From Myxococcus hansupus (GTDB taxonomy: Bacteria > Myxococcota > Myxococcia > Myxococcales > Myxococcaceae), in NCBI RefSeq assembly GCF_000280925.3, contig NZ_CP012109.1, positions 1,178,001-1,242,000 of the forward strand: DNA of 64,000 bases, written 5' to 3'. How positions within the stretch are numbered: the stretch's first letter is position 1; every line of letters starts with the position of its first letter. A model generated the notes under the pieces. That model saw only the letters and a list, made by a program, of their open reading frames with translations. It had not been told where the DNA came from and did no database searches. Positions 15,687 to 24,113 of the stretch are shown one piece after another. A program made the position numbers and the translations under genes.

Positions 15687-18107
15687 CTACTTCCGCTTGG
15701 CCTGCTCCACCTTGAGCGTGCGCTCGCCGTGGGGCTTGCCGTGCGTGGCCTCGAAGCCCGCCACGTCCTCGTCGGCGACGAAGACATAGGCGTAGGTGGG
15801 GCGCAGGTCCGTGCGCAGCACCTTGCCGGCCGGAGCGCCCGCGGCCTCCAGCGCGGCGGCGACGCCCGCCTCGTCCAGGCCGTCCTGCTTGCCCAGGCCC
15901 ACCCACAGGCGCGTCTGGCCTTCCACCTCCGGCAGGGCCTCCTGACGGGGACGGCGCTCCGGACGCTGGCCGCGCGGACGGTGACGCTCCACCTTCAGCG
16001 GCTTCTCGCCGTGCAGCTTGCCGTTGACGGCGTCGAAGCCGGGCGCGTCCTCCTCGGCGATGTACGCGTAGCCGTAGGTGGGGCGCAGCAGCGTGCGCAG
16101 CACCTTGCCGGCCGGAGCACCCGCGGCCTCCAGCGCGGCGGGCAGCTTCGCCTCGTCCATGCCGTCGTCCATGCCCAGGTTGATCCACAGCTTCGCCTCG
16201 CCGGGGCCCGCGTCCGGGGACGGGGGCGGGCGGGGCGTGGCCTCACGCTCCGTGCGCGGCTTGCTCTTCTCCACGCGCAGCGTCTTGGAGCCATGCTGCT
16301 TGCCGTTGAGCGTCTCGAAGGCGGCGGCGTCCTCCTCCGCCACGAAGACGTAGGCGAACGTCGGGCGCAGCTCGGCGCGGACCAGCTTGCCCACCGGGGC
16401 GCCCGCGTCCTCCATGGCGGTGGCGATGCTGCCCGGCCCCAGGCCGTCCGCCGTCCCCAGGTTCACCCACAGCTTGGCCTCGCCGGGACCGGCCTCCAGC
16501 GCCGCGGCGCCACCCCGGCTGCTCTCGCCGCCACGCTCGCGACGGGCATCGTCACGGCGGGGACGGCGCTCGCGCTCCGAGGACTCGCCGCGCTTCTCGC
16601 GCCGGTCATCCCGCTCGCGGCGCTCACCGCGCTCACGCTTCTCGCCGCGGTCGCGCCGGCCGCTGCCCTCGCGGCTCTCGCTCTTGCGCTCCTGCGGCGG
16701 CTCACGGCCCTCCGCCGCCATCGCCGCCGCGGCCTTCTCCATGCGCAGGTGGCTGAAGAAGTACTTGAGCAGGAAGGCGATGAGGTCGTCGGCGTCCGCG
16801 CGCGGCTTGAGCTGCGCGGCCAGCGGCAGGAAGCCCTCGAAGACGGAGCCGCCCGCGGCCTCCTGGATTTCGCGCACGTGGCGCTCCGTCCACAGGCGCA
16901 TGGCCTCTTCCGGCGCGGGCATCTCGCGCCGGTCGAACTTGATGCCGTACTTCTTCTCCAGCGCGGTGTACGTCGCCAGCTCGCGCCCGGAGAAGAGGTT
17001 GATGGCGGTGCCCTTGTTGCCGATGCGGCCCGTGCGGCCCACGCGGTGCAGGTACACCGCCGGGTCCTCCGGCAGGGAGTAGTTGATGACGTACTCCAGC
17101 CCGGAGATGTCGATGCCGCGCGCCGCGATGTCCGTGGCGACCATGAAGGCCACCTCGCCGCGCTTCACCTTGCCCATGACGCGCTCGCGCTCCTTCTGCG
17201 GCAGGTCGCCATTGAGCAGCTCCGCGTCGAAGCCGTTGCGGTTGAGCACCGCCGTCACCAGCGCCGTGTCATCCCGCGTGTTGCAGAAGATGATGGCGTT
17301 CTGGGGCTCTTCCTTCTCCAGCACGTAGATGAGGTTGCGCGGCTTGGGGAAGGCGTCCGACACGTCGTAGCGGATGTGGTGGATGTGCTCCACCGTGAAG
17401 ACGTCGCCGGACAGCAGCAGCGTCTCCGCGTTCGTCGTGTAGCGCGCGATGAGGTTCTGGATGTCCGTGGGGACGGTGGCGCTGAAGAGCAGCACCTGGC
17501 GCGTCTTCGGAAGGCGGTCGAGGATGCGGGTGACCTCCTCGTAGAATCCCTGGTTGAGCATCTCGTCCGCTTCATCCAGGACGGCGTGGTCACACGCGTC
17601 GAGCTTCAGGTTGCCGCGGTTGATGTGGTCGAACACGCGGCCCGGCGTGCCGACGATGATGGGCGTGCCTTCCTCCAGCGCGTCCTCCTGCTGCTTCATG
17701 GAGGCGCCGCCGTAGATGGCCGCGACCTTCAGGCCCTTGATCTTGCCGAGCAGCTTCAGCTCGTCGGCCACCTGGATGGCCAGCTCACGGGTGGGGCAGA
17801 GGATGAGCGCGCGCACGCGGCGCTCGTCGGCGGGAATCTTCTCCAGCAGGGGCAGGCCGAACGCGGCCGTCTTCCCGGTGCCCGTCTTGCTGCGAACGAT
17901 GAGATCTTTTCCCTCCATGGCGGGCCGGAAGGCGCGGGCCTGGACGGGGGTGGGGTTGGTATAACCGCGCTCCGCCAGCGCTTGGCGGATGGGCTCTGAC
18001 AGGTTCATGTCGTCGAAGCCGATGTCCGCGATGTACTCGGCGGGACGCGTCGGGGCTTCGTCAGGCGCCGGACTCCCCGGCACGTTTGGCTCTTGGATGT
18101 CGCTCAT
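15687..18107 (-). CDS. DEAD-box RNA helicase with three C-terminal DbpA-like RNA-binding modules
   Basis: This 806-residue ATP-dependent RNA helicase is in the DeaD/CsdA class. All core motifs are present: the Q motif, SKTGTGKT (I), PTRELA (Ia), TPGRVFD (Ib), DEAD (II), SAT (III), ATDIAARGIDI (V) and HRVGRTGRIG (VI). After a long Arg/Glu/Asp-rich linker come three roughly 75-residue modules, each starting LWV/INLG or LWVGLG and containing LRPTxxYxxIAEED. They resemble the DbpA RNA-binding fold. One such module is usual, so three is expanded. ATG 18107 (MSDIQEPN) is preferred to 18131, since the extra eight residues look like leader. It is divergent from rpoH by 68 bp, consistent with stress or cold RNA remodelling. 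Confidence 0.92.
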   Translation of the reverse strand: MSDIQEPNVPGSPAPDEAPTRPAEYIADIGFDDMNLSEPIRQALAERGYTNPTPVQARAFRPAMEGKDLIVRSKTGTGKTAAFGLPLLEKIPADERRVRALILCPTRELAIQVADELKLLGKIKGLKVAAIYGGASMKQQEDALEEGTPIIVGTPGRVFDHINRGNLKLDACDHAVLDEADEMLNQGFYEEVTRILDRLPKTRQVLLFSATVPTDIQNLIARYTTNAETLLLSGDVFTVEHIHHIRYDVSDAFPKPRNLIYVLEKEEPQNAIIFCNTRDDTALVTAVLNRNGFDAELLNGDLPQKERERVMGKVKRGEVAFMVATDIAARGIDISGLEYVINYSLPEDPAVYLHRVGRTGRIGNKGTAINLFSGRELATYTALEKKYGIKFDRREMPAPEEAMRLWTERHVREIQEAAGGSVFEGFLPLAAQLKPRADADDLIAFLLKYFFSHLRMEKAAAAMAAEGREPPQERKSESREGSGRRDRGEKRERGERRERDDRREKRGESSERERRPRRDDARRERGGESSRGGAAALEAGPGEAKLWVNLGTADGLGPGSIATAMEDAGAPVGKLVRAELRPTFAYVFVAEEDAAAFETLNGKQHGSKTLRVEKSKPRTEREATPRPPPSPDAGPGEAKLWINLGMDDGMDEAKLPAALEAAGAPAGKVLRTLLRPTYGYAYIAEEDAPGFDAVNGKLHGEKPLKVERHRPRGQRPERRPRQEALPEVEGQTRLWVGLGKQDGLDEAGVAAALEAAGAPAGKVLRTDLRPTYAYVFVADEDVAGFEATHGKPHGERTLKVEQAKRK

Positions 18108-18175
18108 CGGGCATGGGCATAGCCCCTGCATTACCCTGTGGCAACAATCGCGGCACTTTGCTGTATGGAGCCCCC

Positions 18176-19282
18176 ATGGCGAATGGGAGGAAAAGAACCA
18201 AAGGTACGTCCCCCCGACCCCGGGCGAAACGGCCGGCCTCGCCGGGCGCTGGCGACGTCGTGGACGCCGAGGTGGAGGGGGCGGACGCAGAGGCTCAAAC
18301 GGACCCGGATTCCCTGGAACCCGATGCGGCCGAGCTGGCGGAGGTCGAGCCGGAGGCCGACCTGAGCGCCCCCGTGGTGCCTCCCCGGGCGCTGGTGCGT
18401 GCCAGCGAGGCGGGGCTCACCCCCAGGGACCCCCTCCAGGCCTACATGGCCGAGGTTCAGCGCCACCCGCTGCTGACGCGGGACGAGGAGCTCCAGCTCG
18501 CCCGGCACTACCGGGCGTCCGGGGACGTCAACGCGGCCTACCGCCTGGTGGCGTCCAACCTGCGCCTCGTCGTGAAGCTGGCCCATGAGTACCACCGCAA
18601 CCCGCTGTCGCTGCTGGACCTGGTCCAGGAGGGCAACATCGGGCTGATGCAGGCGGTGAAGAAGTACGACCCCGAGCGCGGCGTGAAGCTGAGCAGCTAC
18701 GCGGCGTGGTGGATTCGCGCGTACATCCTTCGCTACATCATGGACAACTGGAAGATGGTGAAGCTGGGGACCACGGAGGCCCAGCGGAAGCTCTTCTTCA
18801 AGCTGCGCCAGGAGCAGGAGAAGCTCATCGCGCAGGGCTTCGAGGCCAGCCCGAAGCTGCTCGCCGAGCGCCTCAACGTCACCGAGCAGGACGTGGTGGA
18901 GATGGACCAGCGGCTGGGGCACGACGAGATGTCCATCGACGCGCCGCTGGGGAACGACGAGGACTCCCGCGCCACGCGCGCGGACCGCTACCTGCCTTCC
19001 AGCGGCGTGCCGGCGGACGAGCGCCTGGGCGCCGAGCAGCTCAAGGCGCTCTTCCGCGAGAAGCTGGCGGCGTTCGCCCAGTCGCTGGAGGGCAAGGAGC
19101 GCTTCATCTTCGAGAACCGGCTCACCTCCGACGAGCCCCTGACGCTGCAGGACATTGGCGACAAGTACGGCGTCAGCCGGGAGCGGGCGCGGCAAATCGA
19201 GGCGGCCCTCATCAACCGGATGCGGGAGTTCATGCGCGAACAGATTCCGGACTTCGACCTGGTCGCCAGTCCCAAGTCTTGA
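18176..19282 (+). CDS. rpoH: RpoH-type (sigma-32 family) RNA polymerase sigma factor
   Basis: This 368-residue sigma-70-family protein has a long acidic Ala/Glu/Pro N-terminal extension (about 1-85). Region 1.2/2 includes LLDLVQEGNIGLMQAVKKYD and WWIRAYILRYI. The segment QRKLFFKLR closely matches the RpoH box QRKLFFNLR, which separates heat-shock sigma factors from RpoD and RpoS. Region 4 has TLQDIGDKYGVSRERARQIE. Myxococcus also has developmental sigma factors of this subfamily (SigB/SigC), so the role may be developmental rather than heat shock. ATG 18176 has GGAG five bases upstream. It is divergent from the DEAD-box helicase. Confidence 0.88.
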   Translation: MANGRKRTKGTSPRPRAKRPASPGAGDVVDAEVEGADAEAQTDPDSLEPDAAELAEVEPEADLSAPVVPPRALVRASEAGLTPRDPLQAYMAEVQRHPLLTRDEELQLARHYRASGDVNAAYRLVASNLRLVVKLAHEYHRNPLSLLDLVQEGNIGLMQAVKKYDPERGVKLSSYAAWWIRAYILRYIMDNWKMVKLGTTEAQRKLFFKLRQEQEKLIAQGFEASPKLLAERLNVTEQDVVEMDQRLGHDEMSIDAPLGNDEDSRATRADRYLPSSGVPADERLGAEQLKALFREKLAAFAQSLEGKERFIFENRLTSDEPLTLQDIGDKYGVSRERARQIEAALINRMREFMREQIPDFDLVASPKS

Positions 19283-19286
19283 CGTT

Positions 19287-19306
19287 GGGGGGGGGAGGGG
19301 GGAGGG
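19287..19306 (+). other. G-tract, potential G-quadruplex
   Basis: Runs of nine, six and three guanines separated by single adenines lie on the coding strand six bases after the rpoH stop and 70 bp before the next gene. A four-tract quadruplex can form by splitting the long run. It could act as a transcription pause or 3'-end element. Confidence 0.5.
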
Positions 19307-19377
19307 CGGTCCGCCGGGCACTGGGGCTATGCTGCCGGCACCCGTTCGTTCTCCTCGAGCCTGAAGGGGACCCCCAC

Positions 19378-19929
19378 ATGCACCGCTCCACCCGCTTCGC
19401 GGGAGTGTGTCTCGCCGTCGTCACGTTGCTGGCGCTCAGTGGCTGCGCCAACTCGATGCGCAAGAGCTACCTGCGCGACAAAACCGCCGACCACGTCTAC
19501 CGCCAGGAGTTGGCGGAGCTGTGGCCCCACGTCCGGACCGTGCTGAAGAGCCATGGCTACTTCTGGAAGGAGAACCCGGGCCGCTACGTGCTGGAGACGG
19601 ATTGGCTGGACTCCGGCGGCGGCACCCTGGGGCCGGGCACCGCGTCCCGCTTCCTGGTGCGCGGCATCGTCCTGCCCAGCGGAGGCGCCGTCGTCCGGGT
19701 GCTGCGCGGCGACCGCCTCCAGCAGTCGGTGGGCGTGGGCTACGTGGACCAGGTCATCAAGACGCAGGAGGACTACGCCCAGGCGGTGAACAACAGCCAG
19801 GCCAGCGGCGTGCTGCCCACGCAGCAGAACTACTTCCGCGACCTGGAAATCGAGGTGGAGATTCTCCGCCTGAGCGACCCGGAGGCGGCCTCGCGCTTCG
19901 ACGCGGAAGCGCTGGCCGCCCACCCCTGA
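19378..19929 (+). CDS. Small lipoprotein, unknown function
   Basis: This 183-residue protein has a lipoprotein signal with lipobox LALSGC (Cys about residue 22). The mature part starts with charged helices (SYLRDKTADHVY) and includes a predicted alpha/beta domain with VRTVLKSHGYFWKENPGRYV. I do not recognise a family. It probably sits in the outer membrane leaflet facing the periplasm. ATG 19378 is preceded by AAGGGGA at good spacing. It follows rpoH after a G-rich spacer and converges on the ketoacyl synthase gene, whose 3' end contains a shared hairpin. Confidence 0.75.
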   Translation: MHRSTRFAGVCLAVVTLLALSGCANSMRKSYLRDKTADHVYRQELAELWPHVRTVLKSHGYFWKENPGRYVLETDWLDSGGGTLGPGTASRFLVRGIVLPSGGAVVRVLRGDRLQQSVGVGYVDQVIKTQEDYAQAVNNSQASGVLPTQQNYFRDLEIEVEILRLSDPEAASRFDAEALAAHP

Positions 19930-19946
19930 GCCGTGCCTCGCGGCGC

Positions 19947-19973
19947 CCCGCCCCTACTTCGAATAGGGGCGGG
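19947..19973. terminator. Convergent hairpin overlapping the ketoacyl synthase stop
   Basis: CCCGCCCCTA (19947-19956) pairs perfectly with TAGGGGCGGG (19964-19973) around a seven-base loop. The leftward gene's stop codon (19954-19956) is inside the left arm. There is no U-tract. Confidence 0.55.
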
Positions 19974-21522
19974 AGATGACGCAGGCGTTGATGCCGCCCA
20001 CGCCCATGGACAGCTTGCCCGCGCAGCCCGCGGGCGTGGCCACGGCCTCGTCGAAGACGAAGCGGCCGTGGACGCGGGAAATCTGCTTGTTGAGCTCCGC
20101 TTCCTTCAGCGGCGTGGGGAACACCTCGCCCTTGCCGTAGCCCAGGTACTGGGCCGTCAGCTCCCAGCCGCCGCCCGCGGACATGCCGTGGCCGAAGGTG
20201 CCCTTGCGCGCGGTAATCAGCACCTGCTCGGGCAGCACGTCGCGCAGGTTCTGGACCTCCAGGAAGTCACCCGGCGTGGCGGTGGCGTGCAAGTCCCAGC
20301 TTCCAATGTCCTCGGGGGCGCAGCCGGACGCGGCCAGCGCCTCACGGATGGCCAGCGTGGGGCCTTCCTTGGACGGGGTGATGATGTGGTCGGCGTCCGC
20401 GGTGACGCCCACCGCGATGGGCTCCATGCCCAGCGGCTGGAAGCCCTTGGCCGTGAAGTGCTCCAAGTCCCCCAACACCCACACCACCGAGCCGCCCGCG
20501 ATGTGCGTGCCGCGCAGCGCGGTGAGGGGCTTGGAGACGGCGGCGTCCGCGGAGATGACGCGGGCGTTGTAGAAGCCGCCCACCGTGAGGGGCATGGGCG
20601 GCGGGTCCGTCATGCCCATGACCACGGCCTTGGCCTGGCCCAGTTGAATGGCGTTGATGGCCAGCCGCAGGCCGTAGCCAAAGGACGAGCACGCGGCCAC
20701 CGGCGCGAACGTCATACCGGTGATGCGCCCCATCATCGAAATCTGCGAGGCGGGCGTGTTGTGGATGTTCCACAGCACGTTGGAGGACACGGCGTTCCAC
20801 GGCGGCTCCGGCGCCATCCACTTCTTCTGGAGCTTGCCGTTGCGCGTGCGCTTCTCCTTGATGACGGCCAGCTTGGCGGACTCCACGTCGCCGTCGTCCG
20901 GCACGCCAATGGCCTCGATTTCGCGCAGCTCCTCCAGGTACTCGCGCAGCTCCGGCGAGCGGCCCGCCCAGAAGTGCCACCACGCGTCCTCGGCCTCGTC
21001 GCGGGTGAGCTCGTCCACGGTGGACGGCTCCGGCGGCAGCCCGGGGAGCGGCGCCTGATTCTCGCGCCAAGCGCGCAGTGCCGAGTTGCGCTCGGGCGCG
21101 GACCAGAAGCGGTCCCACCGGCGCTGGGCGCGGTACAGGTCCAGGGAGATGGAGCGGATGGTGGGCAAATCGCCCAGGCCCGTGCCCACGTAGACGTGCG
21201 CGCGGGGCCCCAGCGCCTGAAGCTCCTGCTCCAGGCCCGGGTTCTGCGCGAGCGACTGGATGAAGGCGCCAATGGCGAACTGCGTCGGCTGGCCCATCTT
21301 CCGCTCGAGCTGCGAGAAGCGGCTGCCCGGGAAGCGCGCATCAATCCAGGGCTTGTAGTCCGCCAGGTCGAACTCCGGCATGCCGACAAGGAAGTTGTCG
21401 GGGCCGAACCCGTTGAAGGGCGACAGCCAGCTTTCGGCGGACGACAGGTTGCGCTCGAACGCCTCGATGTTCCTGGACCGGGGGGCGACGACGCCCCAGC
21501 CGAAGATGCCTACTCTGCGCAC
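19954..21522 (-). CDS. Oversized beta-ketoacyl synthase-like enzyme
   Basis: This 522-residue thiolase-fold protein is about 110 residues longer than FabF. The nucleophile Cys lies in PVAACSSFGYG. The first His is in DLHATATPGD (replacing the usual HGTGT), and the second is in GTFGHGMSAGG, so a Cys-His-His condensing triad is retained. The extra length is a Trp-, Glu- and Arg-rich insertion at about residues 130-240, between the first core strands and the Cys. GTG 21522 is chosen because GAAGGAAAG precedes it and VRRVGIFGWGV starts the fold. It lies 20 bp downstream of a membrane-anchored jelly-roll protein, so the two are likely translated from one mRNA. It has no acyl-carrier or other FAS gene beside it, so its substrate is unclear. 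Confidence 0.8.
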   Translation of the reverse strand: MRRVGIFGWGVVAPRSRNIEAFERNLSSAESWLSPFNGFGPDNFLVGMPEFDLADYKPWIDARFPGSRFSQLERKMGQPTQFAIGAFIQSLAQNPGLEQELQALGPRAHVYVGTGLGDLPTIRSISLDLYRAQRRWDRFWSAPERNSALRAWRENQAPLPGLPPEPSTVDELTRDEAEDAWWHFWAGRSPELREYLEELREIEAIGVPDDGDVESAKLAVIKEKRTRNGKLQKKWMAPEPPWNAVSSNVLWNIHNTPASQISMMGRITGMTFAPVAACSSFGYGLRLAINAIQLGQAKAVVMGMTDPPPMPLTVGGFYNARVISADAAVSKPLTALRGTHIAGGSVVWVLGDLEHFTAKGFQPLGMEPIAVGVTADADHIITPSKEGPTLAIREALAASGCAPEDIGSWDLHATATPGDFLEVQNLRDVLPEQVLITARKGTFGHGMSAGGGWELTAQYLGYGKGEVFPTPLKEAELNKQISRVHGRFVFDEAVATPAGCAGKLSMGVGGINACVISRPYSK

Positions 21523-21542
21523 GGTGTGACTTTCCTTCGCCG

Positions 21543-22976
21543 CTAGGGGGCGAGCGGCACGATCTTCAAGTTGTCGAAGTGAACCCGGTTCTTCCAGCCG
21601 GAGAAGCCGAAGTACTGGTTGCGCGGCCCCTCCAGCGGGACGGGGTCCTTGAGCGTGAGGTAGGGCTGTCCGTCCAGCTCCCACGCGATGGTGCCGCCGT
21701 TGCGGGTGATTTTGATGTGGTGGCGCTTGCCGGCCACCACCGCGGCGCCGTCGCGCACCGCCCGGTCATTCGTGTGTTCGTTCTGCCGGGCGATGGCGGA
21801 CTGGGTGTTGCGCCAGCCACCGAAGATGATGACGTAGCCGGTGGCGGTGTACTGGAGCCGCAGGTCGCCCGCGTAGAACGAGCGCCCGTCACCCCACACC
21901 TCCACCTTGATGTCGCCCTCCGGGTTGTCCGTCCAGGCGTCGAACTCAATGACGGCGTGGGTGGGGATGGGCTGCTTCAGCCACACCGGCCGGTTGTGCA
22001 TCAGCTCCACCACCAGCGCGCCGTCCACCAGCTTCGTCGCGGACGGGTTGGTGACGTTCCACGCGTCGCCCAGCGTGTCGCGGTTGAAGTCGTCCTCGAA
22101 GGGGCCCGGCGGCGGGGTGGGCGCGCGCGCGGCGGGCGTGAAGGGCAGCCGGTCCGGCGCGTCCACGCGCAGGTTGTCGAAGAAGATTTGCGACTCGAAG
22201 CCGGACAGGCCCAGCCGGTCCTGACCGGGGCCCTTGAGCGGGTACGGGTCGTCCAGCTCCAGCAGCAGCTCGCCGTCCACGAACCAGCGCAGCAGCGTGC
22301 CCCGGCGCTCCACGCGCCAGTGGTACGTGCGGCCCGCCTGCACCTGCTGGCCCCGCGCCTCCACGCGCACCTTCGTGTCCTTCTTGAAGAGGCCGCTGGC
22401 CTTCAGGTCCAGGTCGTCCACGCCGGAGCGCGCGGCCCGGCGCTTGAGCACGTCCAGGGACTGCGCGTTCATGTCCCGGCGGGCAATGACGGACGTGGAG
22501 TTGTTCCACCCGCCCTGCACCAGGATGTAGCCGGAGGACGGGTCCACGCCGTTGCCGAAGAGCTCCAGCCGGATGTCCCCGGCGGGCAGCTCGGAGCGCA
22601 CGTCGAACTCCACCGCGACGTCATCCGGCAGCGGCGCCTGGAGCCACAGCGGGTTGTTCTTCACGCCGGGGGACAGCAGCTCGCCCTGCGTGACGCGCCA
22701 GTAGCCGCCGGTGGAGAAGAAGTCGCGCTGCACCACGCCCGGGTCCGAGAAGTCCTGGGTGTAGGGCATCTTCGCCGTCACGTCCGCCTGGCCCCGCACC
22801 AGGGCGTAGTGGATGAGCGGGAACTGGACGACGAGGATGAGGCCGACGAGCACGGCCCACCCCTTGCGCGTCAGCCCGTTCGGCTTCACCCACCCGGTGC
22901 TCGCGGGCGGCTCCTGCCGGGGAGCGGGCTCCGTGGGGGACTGGTCCTGCTTCTCCTTGCGCCTGGCCTGACCCAT
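21543..22976 (-). CDS. Membrane-anchored protein with two concanavalin-like (DUF1080-type) jelly-roll domains
   Basis: This 477-residue protein has a cytoplasmic Pro/Glu/Gln-rich tail (1-35) and one membrane anchor (about 38-60). Two homologous extracytoplasmic lobes of about 190 residues follow. Each lobe has a DFSDP or DDFNRDTLGDAW-type entry, a GDIRLELFG or GDIKVEVWG strand, a GGWNNSTSVIAR or GGWRNTQSAIAR strand and a final GFSGxxxxxxFDNL strand. This pattern fits sugar-binding or inactive glycosidase-like jelly rolls. ATG 22976 has GGAAGGA just upstream. It lies between a polytopic protein and the ketoacyl synthase on the same strand. The ligand is unknown. Confidence 0.75.
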   Translation of the reverse strand: MGQARRKEKQDQSPTEPAPRQEPPASTGWVKPNGLTRKGWAVLVGLILVVQFPLIHYALVRGQADVTAKMPYTQDFSDPGVVQRDFFSTGGYWRVTQGELLSPGVKNNPLWLQAPLPDDVAVEFDVRSELPAGDIRLELFGNGVDPSSGYILVQGGWNNSTSVIARRDMNAQSLDVLKRRAARSGVDDLDLKASGLFKKDTKVRVEARGQQVQAGRTYHWRVERRGTLLRWFVDGELLLELDDPYPLKGPGQDRLGLSGFESQIFFDNLRVDAPDRLPFTPAARAPTPPPGPFEDDFNRDTLGDAWNVTNPSATKLVDGALVVELMHNRPVWLKQPIPTHAVIEFDAWTDNPEGDIKVEVWGDGRSFYAGDLRLQYTATGYVIIFGGWRNTQSAIARQNEHTNDRAVRDGAAVVAGKRHHIKITRNGGTIAWELDGQPYLTLKDPVPLEGPRNQYFGFSGWKNRVHFDNLKIVPLAP

Positions 22977-23055
22977 CAATCCTTCCGGGGGGAAAGGCGG
23001 CGGAATCTACGCGCCGGACCCGTGGAGGTAAAGCACGGGCGCAGGGGAGCGGGGG

Positions 23056-23760
23056 TTACTTGACCCCCCACCGTTTTTCGAGCGCATGTTGCTCCGCCTG
23101 CCGCTGTTTGAGCTGGGCTTTCTCGAACCGCAGCTTGTCCGCCTCCTCCGGAGAGGGCCGGACGGCGAGCTGATACACGGCGCCCGCGATGGCGAAGAGG
23201 CCCGCGGCGATGATGACGCCCCAGGGCTTGCTGGCCACCGCCTGGACGACGCCGTCCACCTGGTGCAGCGCGGAGAGCGCGCCGATGACGAACAGCCAGG
23301 CGCCCACCGCGGAGGCCACCACCGCGGCCACCGGCCGCTGCAGCAGCGCGCCCACCAGCCCGCCAATGATGAAGCCCGGCGCGAAGCCCAGGAGGAAGTC
23401 CTGCTGCCCGGCAATCTGCCCGGCCAGCAGGCCCAGGGGCACGCCCACGCCCAGGAAGGTGATGGCCGTGGGGAGCAGGAAGCCCAGCGCCATCAGCACG
23501 GCGGCGACGATGGTGGCCATCCGGGCCACGTCCGGCAGGCCCAGCTTGGTGACGATGATGGGCGTCCACAGCAGGCCGAGCACCGCGCCAATGGGGCCCG
23601 CCAGCACGCGGAACATCTTGCCGCCGCCGGCCACGAGCAACGTCACGCCCACGACACAGCACACGACGCCGGCCCACATGGGCAGCAGCCGATAGATGGC
23701 CACCCAGCCGGAAGGGTTGAACGTCTGGTACGCCCCGAGGGCCTGGATGAGGCCTTCCAT
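23056..23760 (-). CDS. Polytopic inner-membrane protein (DUF4203-like), unknown function
   Basis: This 234-residue protein has six or seven closely spaced hydrophobic segments (about residues 25-205). It ends in a charged, Gln- and Glu-rich cytoplasmic helix (about 208-234, KLRFEKAQLKQRQAEQ). The Gly-rich helical pairs resemble DUF4203/TMEM198-type proteins. ATG 23760 is followed by a short soluble N-terminus. It lies 32 bp downstream of a small anchored protein and 79 bp upstream of the jelly-roll protein, within the leftward four-gene run ending at the ketoacyl synthase. The function cannot be read from the sequence. Confidence 0.7.
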   Translation of the reverse strand: MEGLIQALGAYQTFNPSGWVAIYRLLPMWAGVVCCVVGVTLLVAGGGKMFRVLAGPIGAVLGLLWTPIIVTKLGLPDVARMATIVAAVLMALGFLLPTAITFLGVGVPLGLLAGQIAGQQDFLLGFAPGFIIGGLVGALLQRPVAAVVASAVGAWLFVIGALSALHQVDGVVQAVASKPWGVIIAAGLFAIAGAVYQLAVRPSPEEADKLRFEKAQLKQRQAEQHALEKRWGVK

Positions 23761-23792
23761 GGCTGATTCTCCTTGATGCGGTCCGCCGCAGC

Positions 23793-24056
23793 TTACGCGT
23801 ATCGGACGATTGCGAGTACGAGCAGGAGCACGAAGACGGTGGCGCCGAGCAGCGCGAAGCCATACAGGGCGCGCGGGGTGGCGGTTCGACGGAGCAGTTC
23901 CTCGGCCTCGGCGCGGTCCTCCGGGGTGGGGGTGCCCGCGAGGATGCGCTCGGCGTCACGCCGCGCTCCGCTCACGTCCCCCGCGTCCCGGCGGGCCCAG
24001 GCGCCCTGGACCTCCGCCGACCCCGGCGCCGGGGGCGTCTGTCCGCCTTTCGCCAT
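23793..24056 (-). CDS. Small tail-anchored membrane protein
   Basis: This 87-residue protein has a soluble helical part rich in Ala, Arg and Glu (about 15-60, like one TPR pair) and a single C-terminal transmembrane helix (about 64-84) ending RYA. It is too short to place in a family. It is the first gene of the leftward cluster. Its promoter must lie in the 57-bp divergent region shared with the DUF4159 gene. Confidence 0.6.
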   Translation of the reverse strand: MAKGGQTPPAPGSAEVQGAWARRDAGDVSGARRDAERILAGTPTPEDRAEAEELLRRTATPRALYGFALLGATVFVLLLVLAIVRYA

Positions 24057-24066
24057 GATGCGGCTC

Positions 24067-24101
24067 TATACCGGGGAATGCGCATACCCGTCGACGGTAT
24101 A
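24067..24101. promoter_or_regulatory. Inverted repeat in the 57-bp divergent promoter region
   Basis: TATACCG (24067-24073) and CGGTATA (24095-24101) are perfect inverted copies around 21 bases that contain GTCGAC. The flanking TC and GA extend the symmetry imperfectly. It is centred between the divergent starts at 24056 and 24114, so one bound protein could control both units. Confidence 0.4.
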
Positions 24102-24113
24102 TAGATACGCCCT

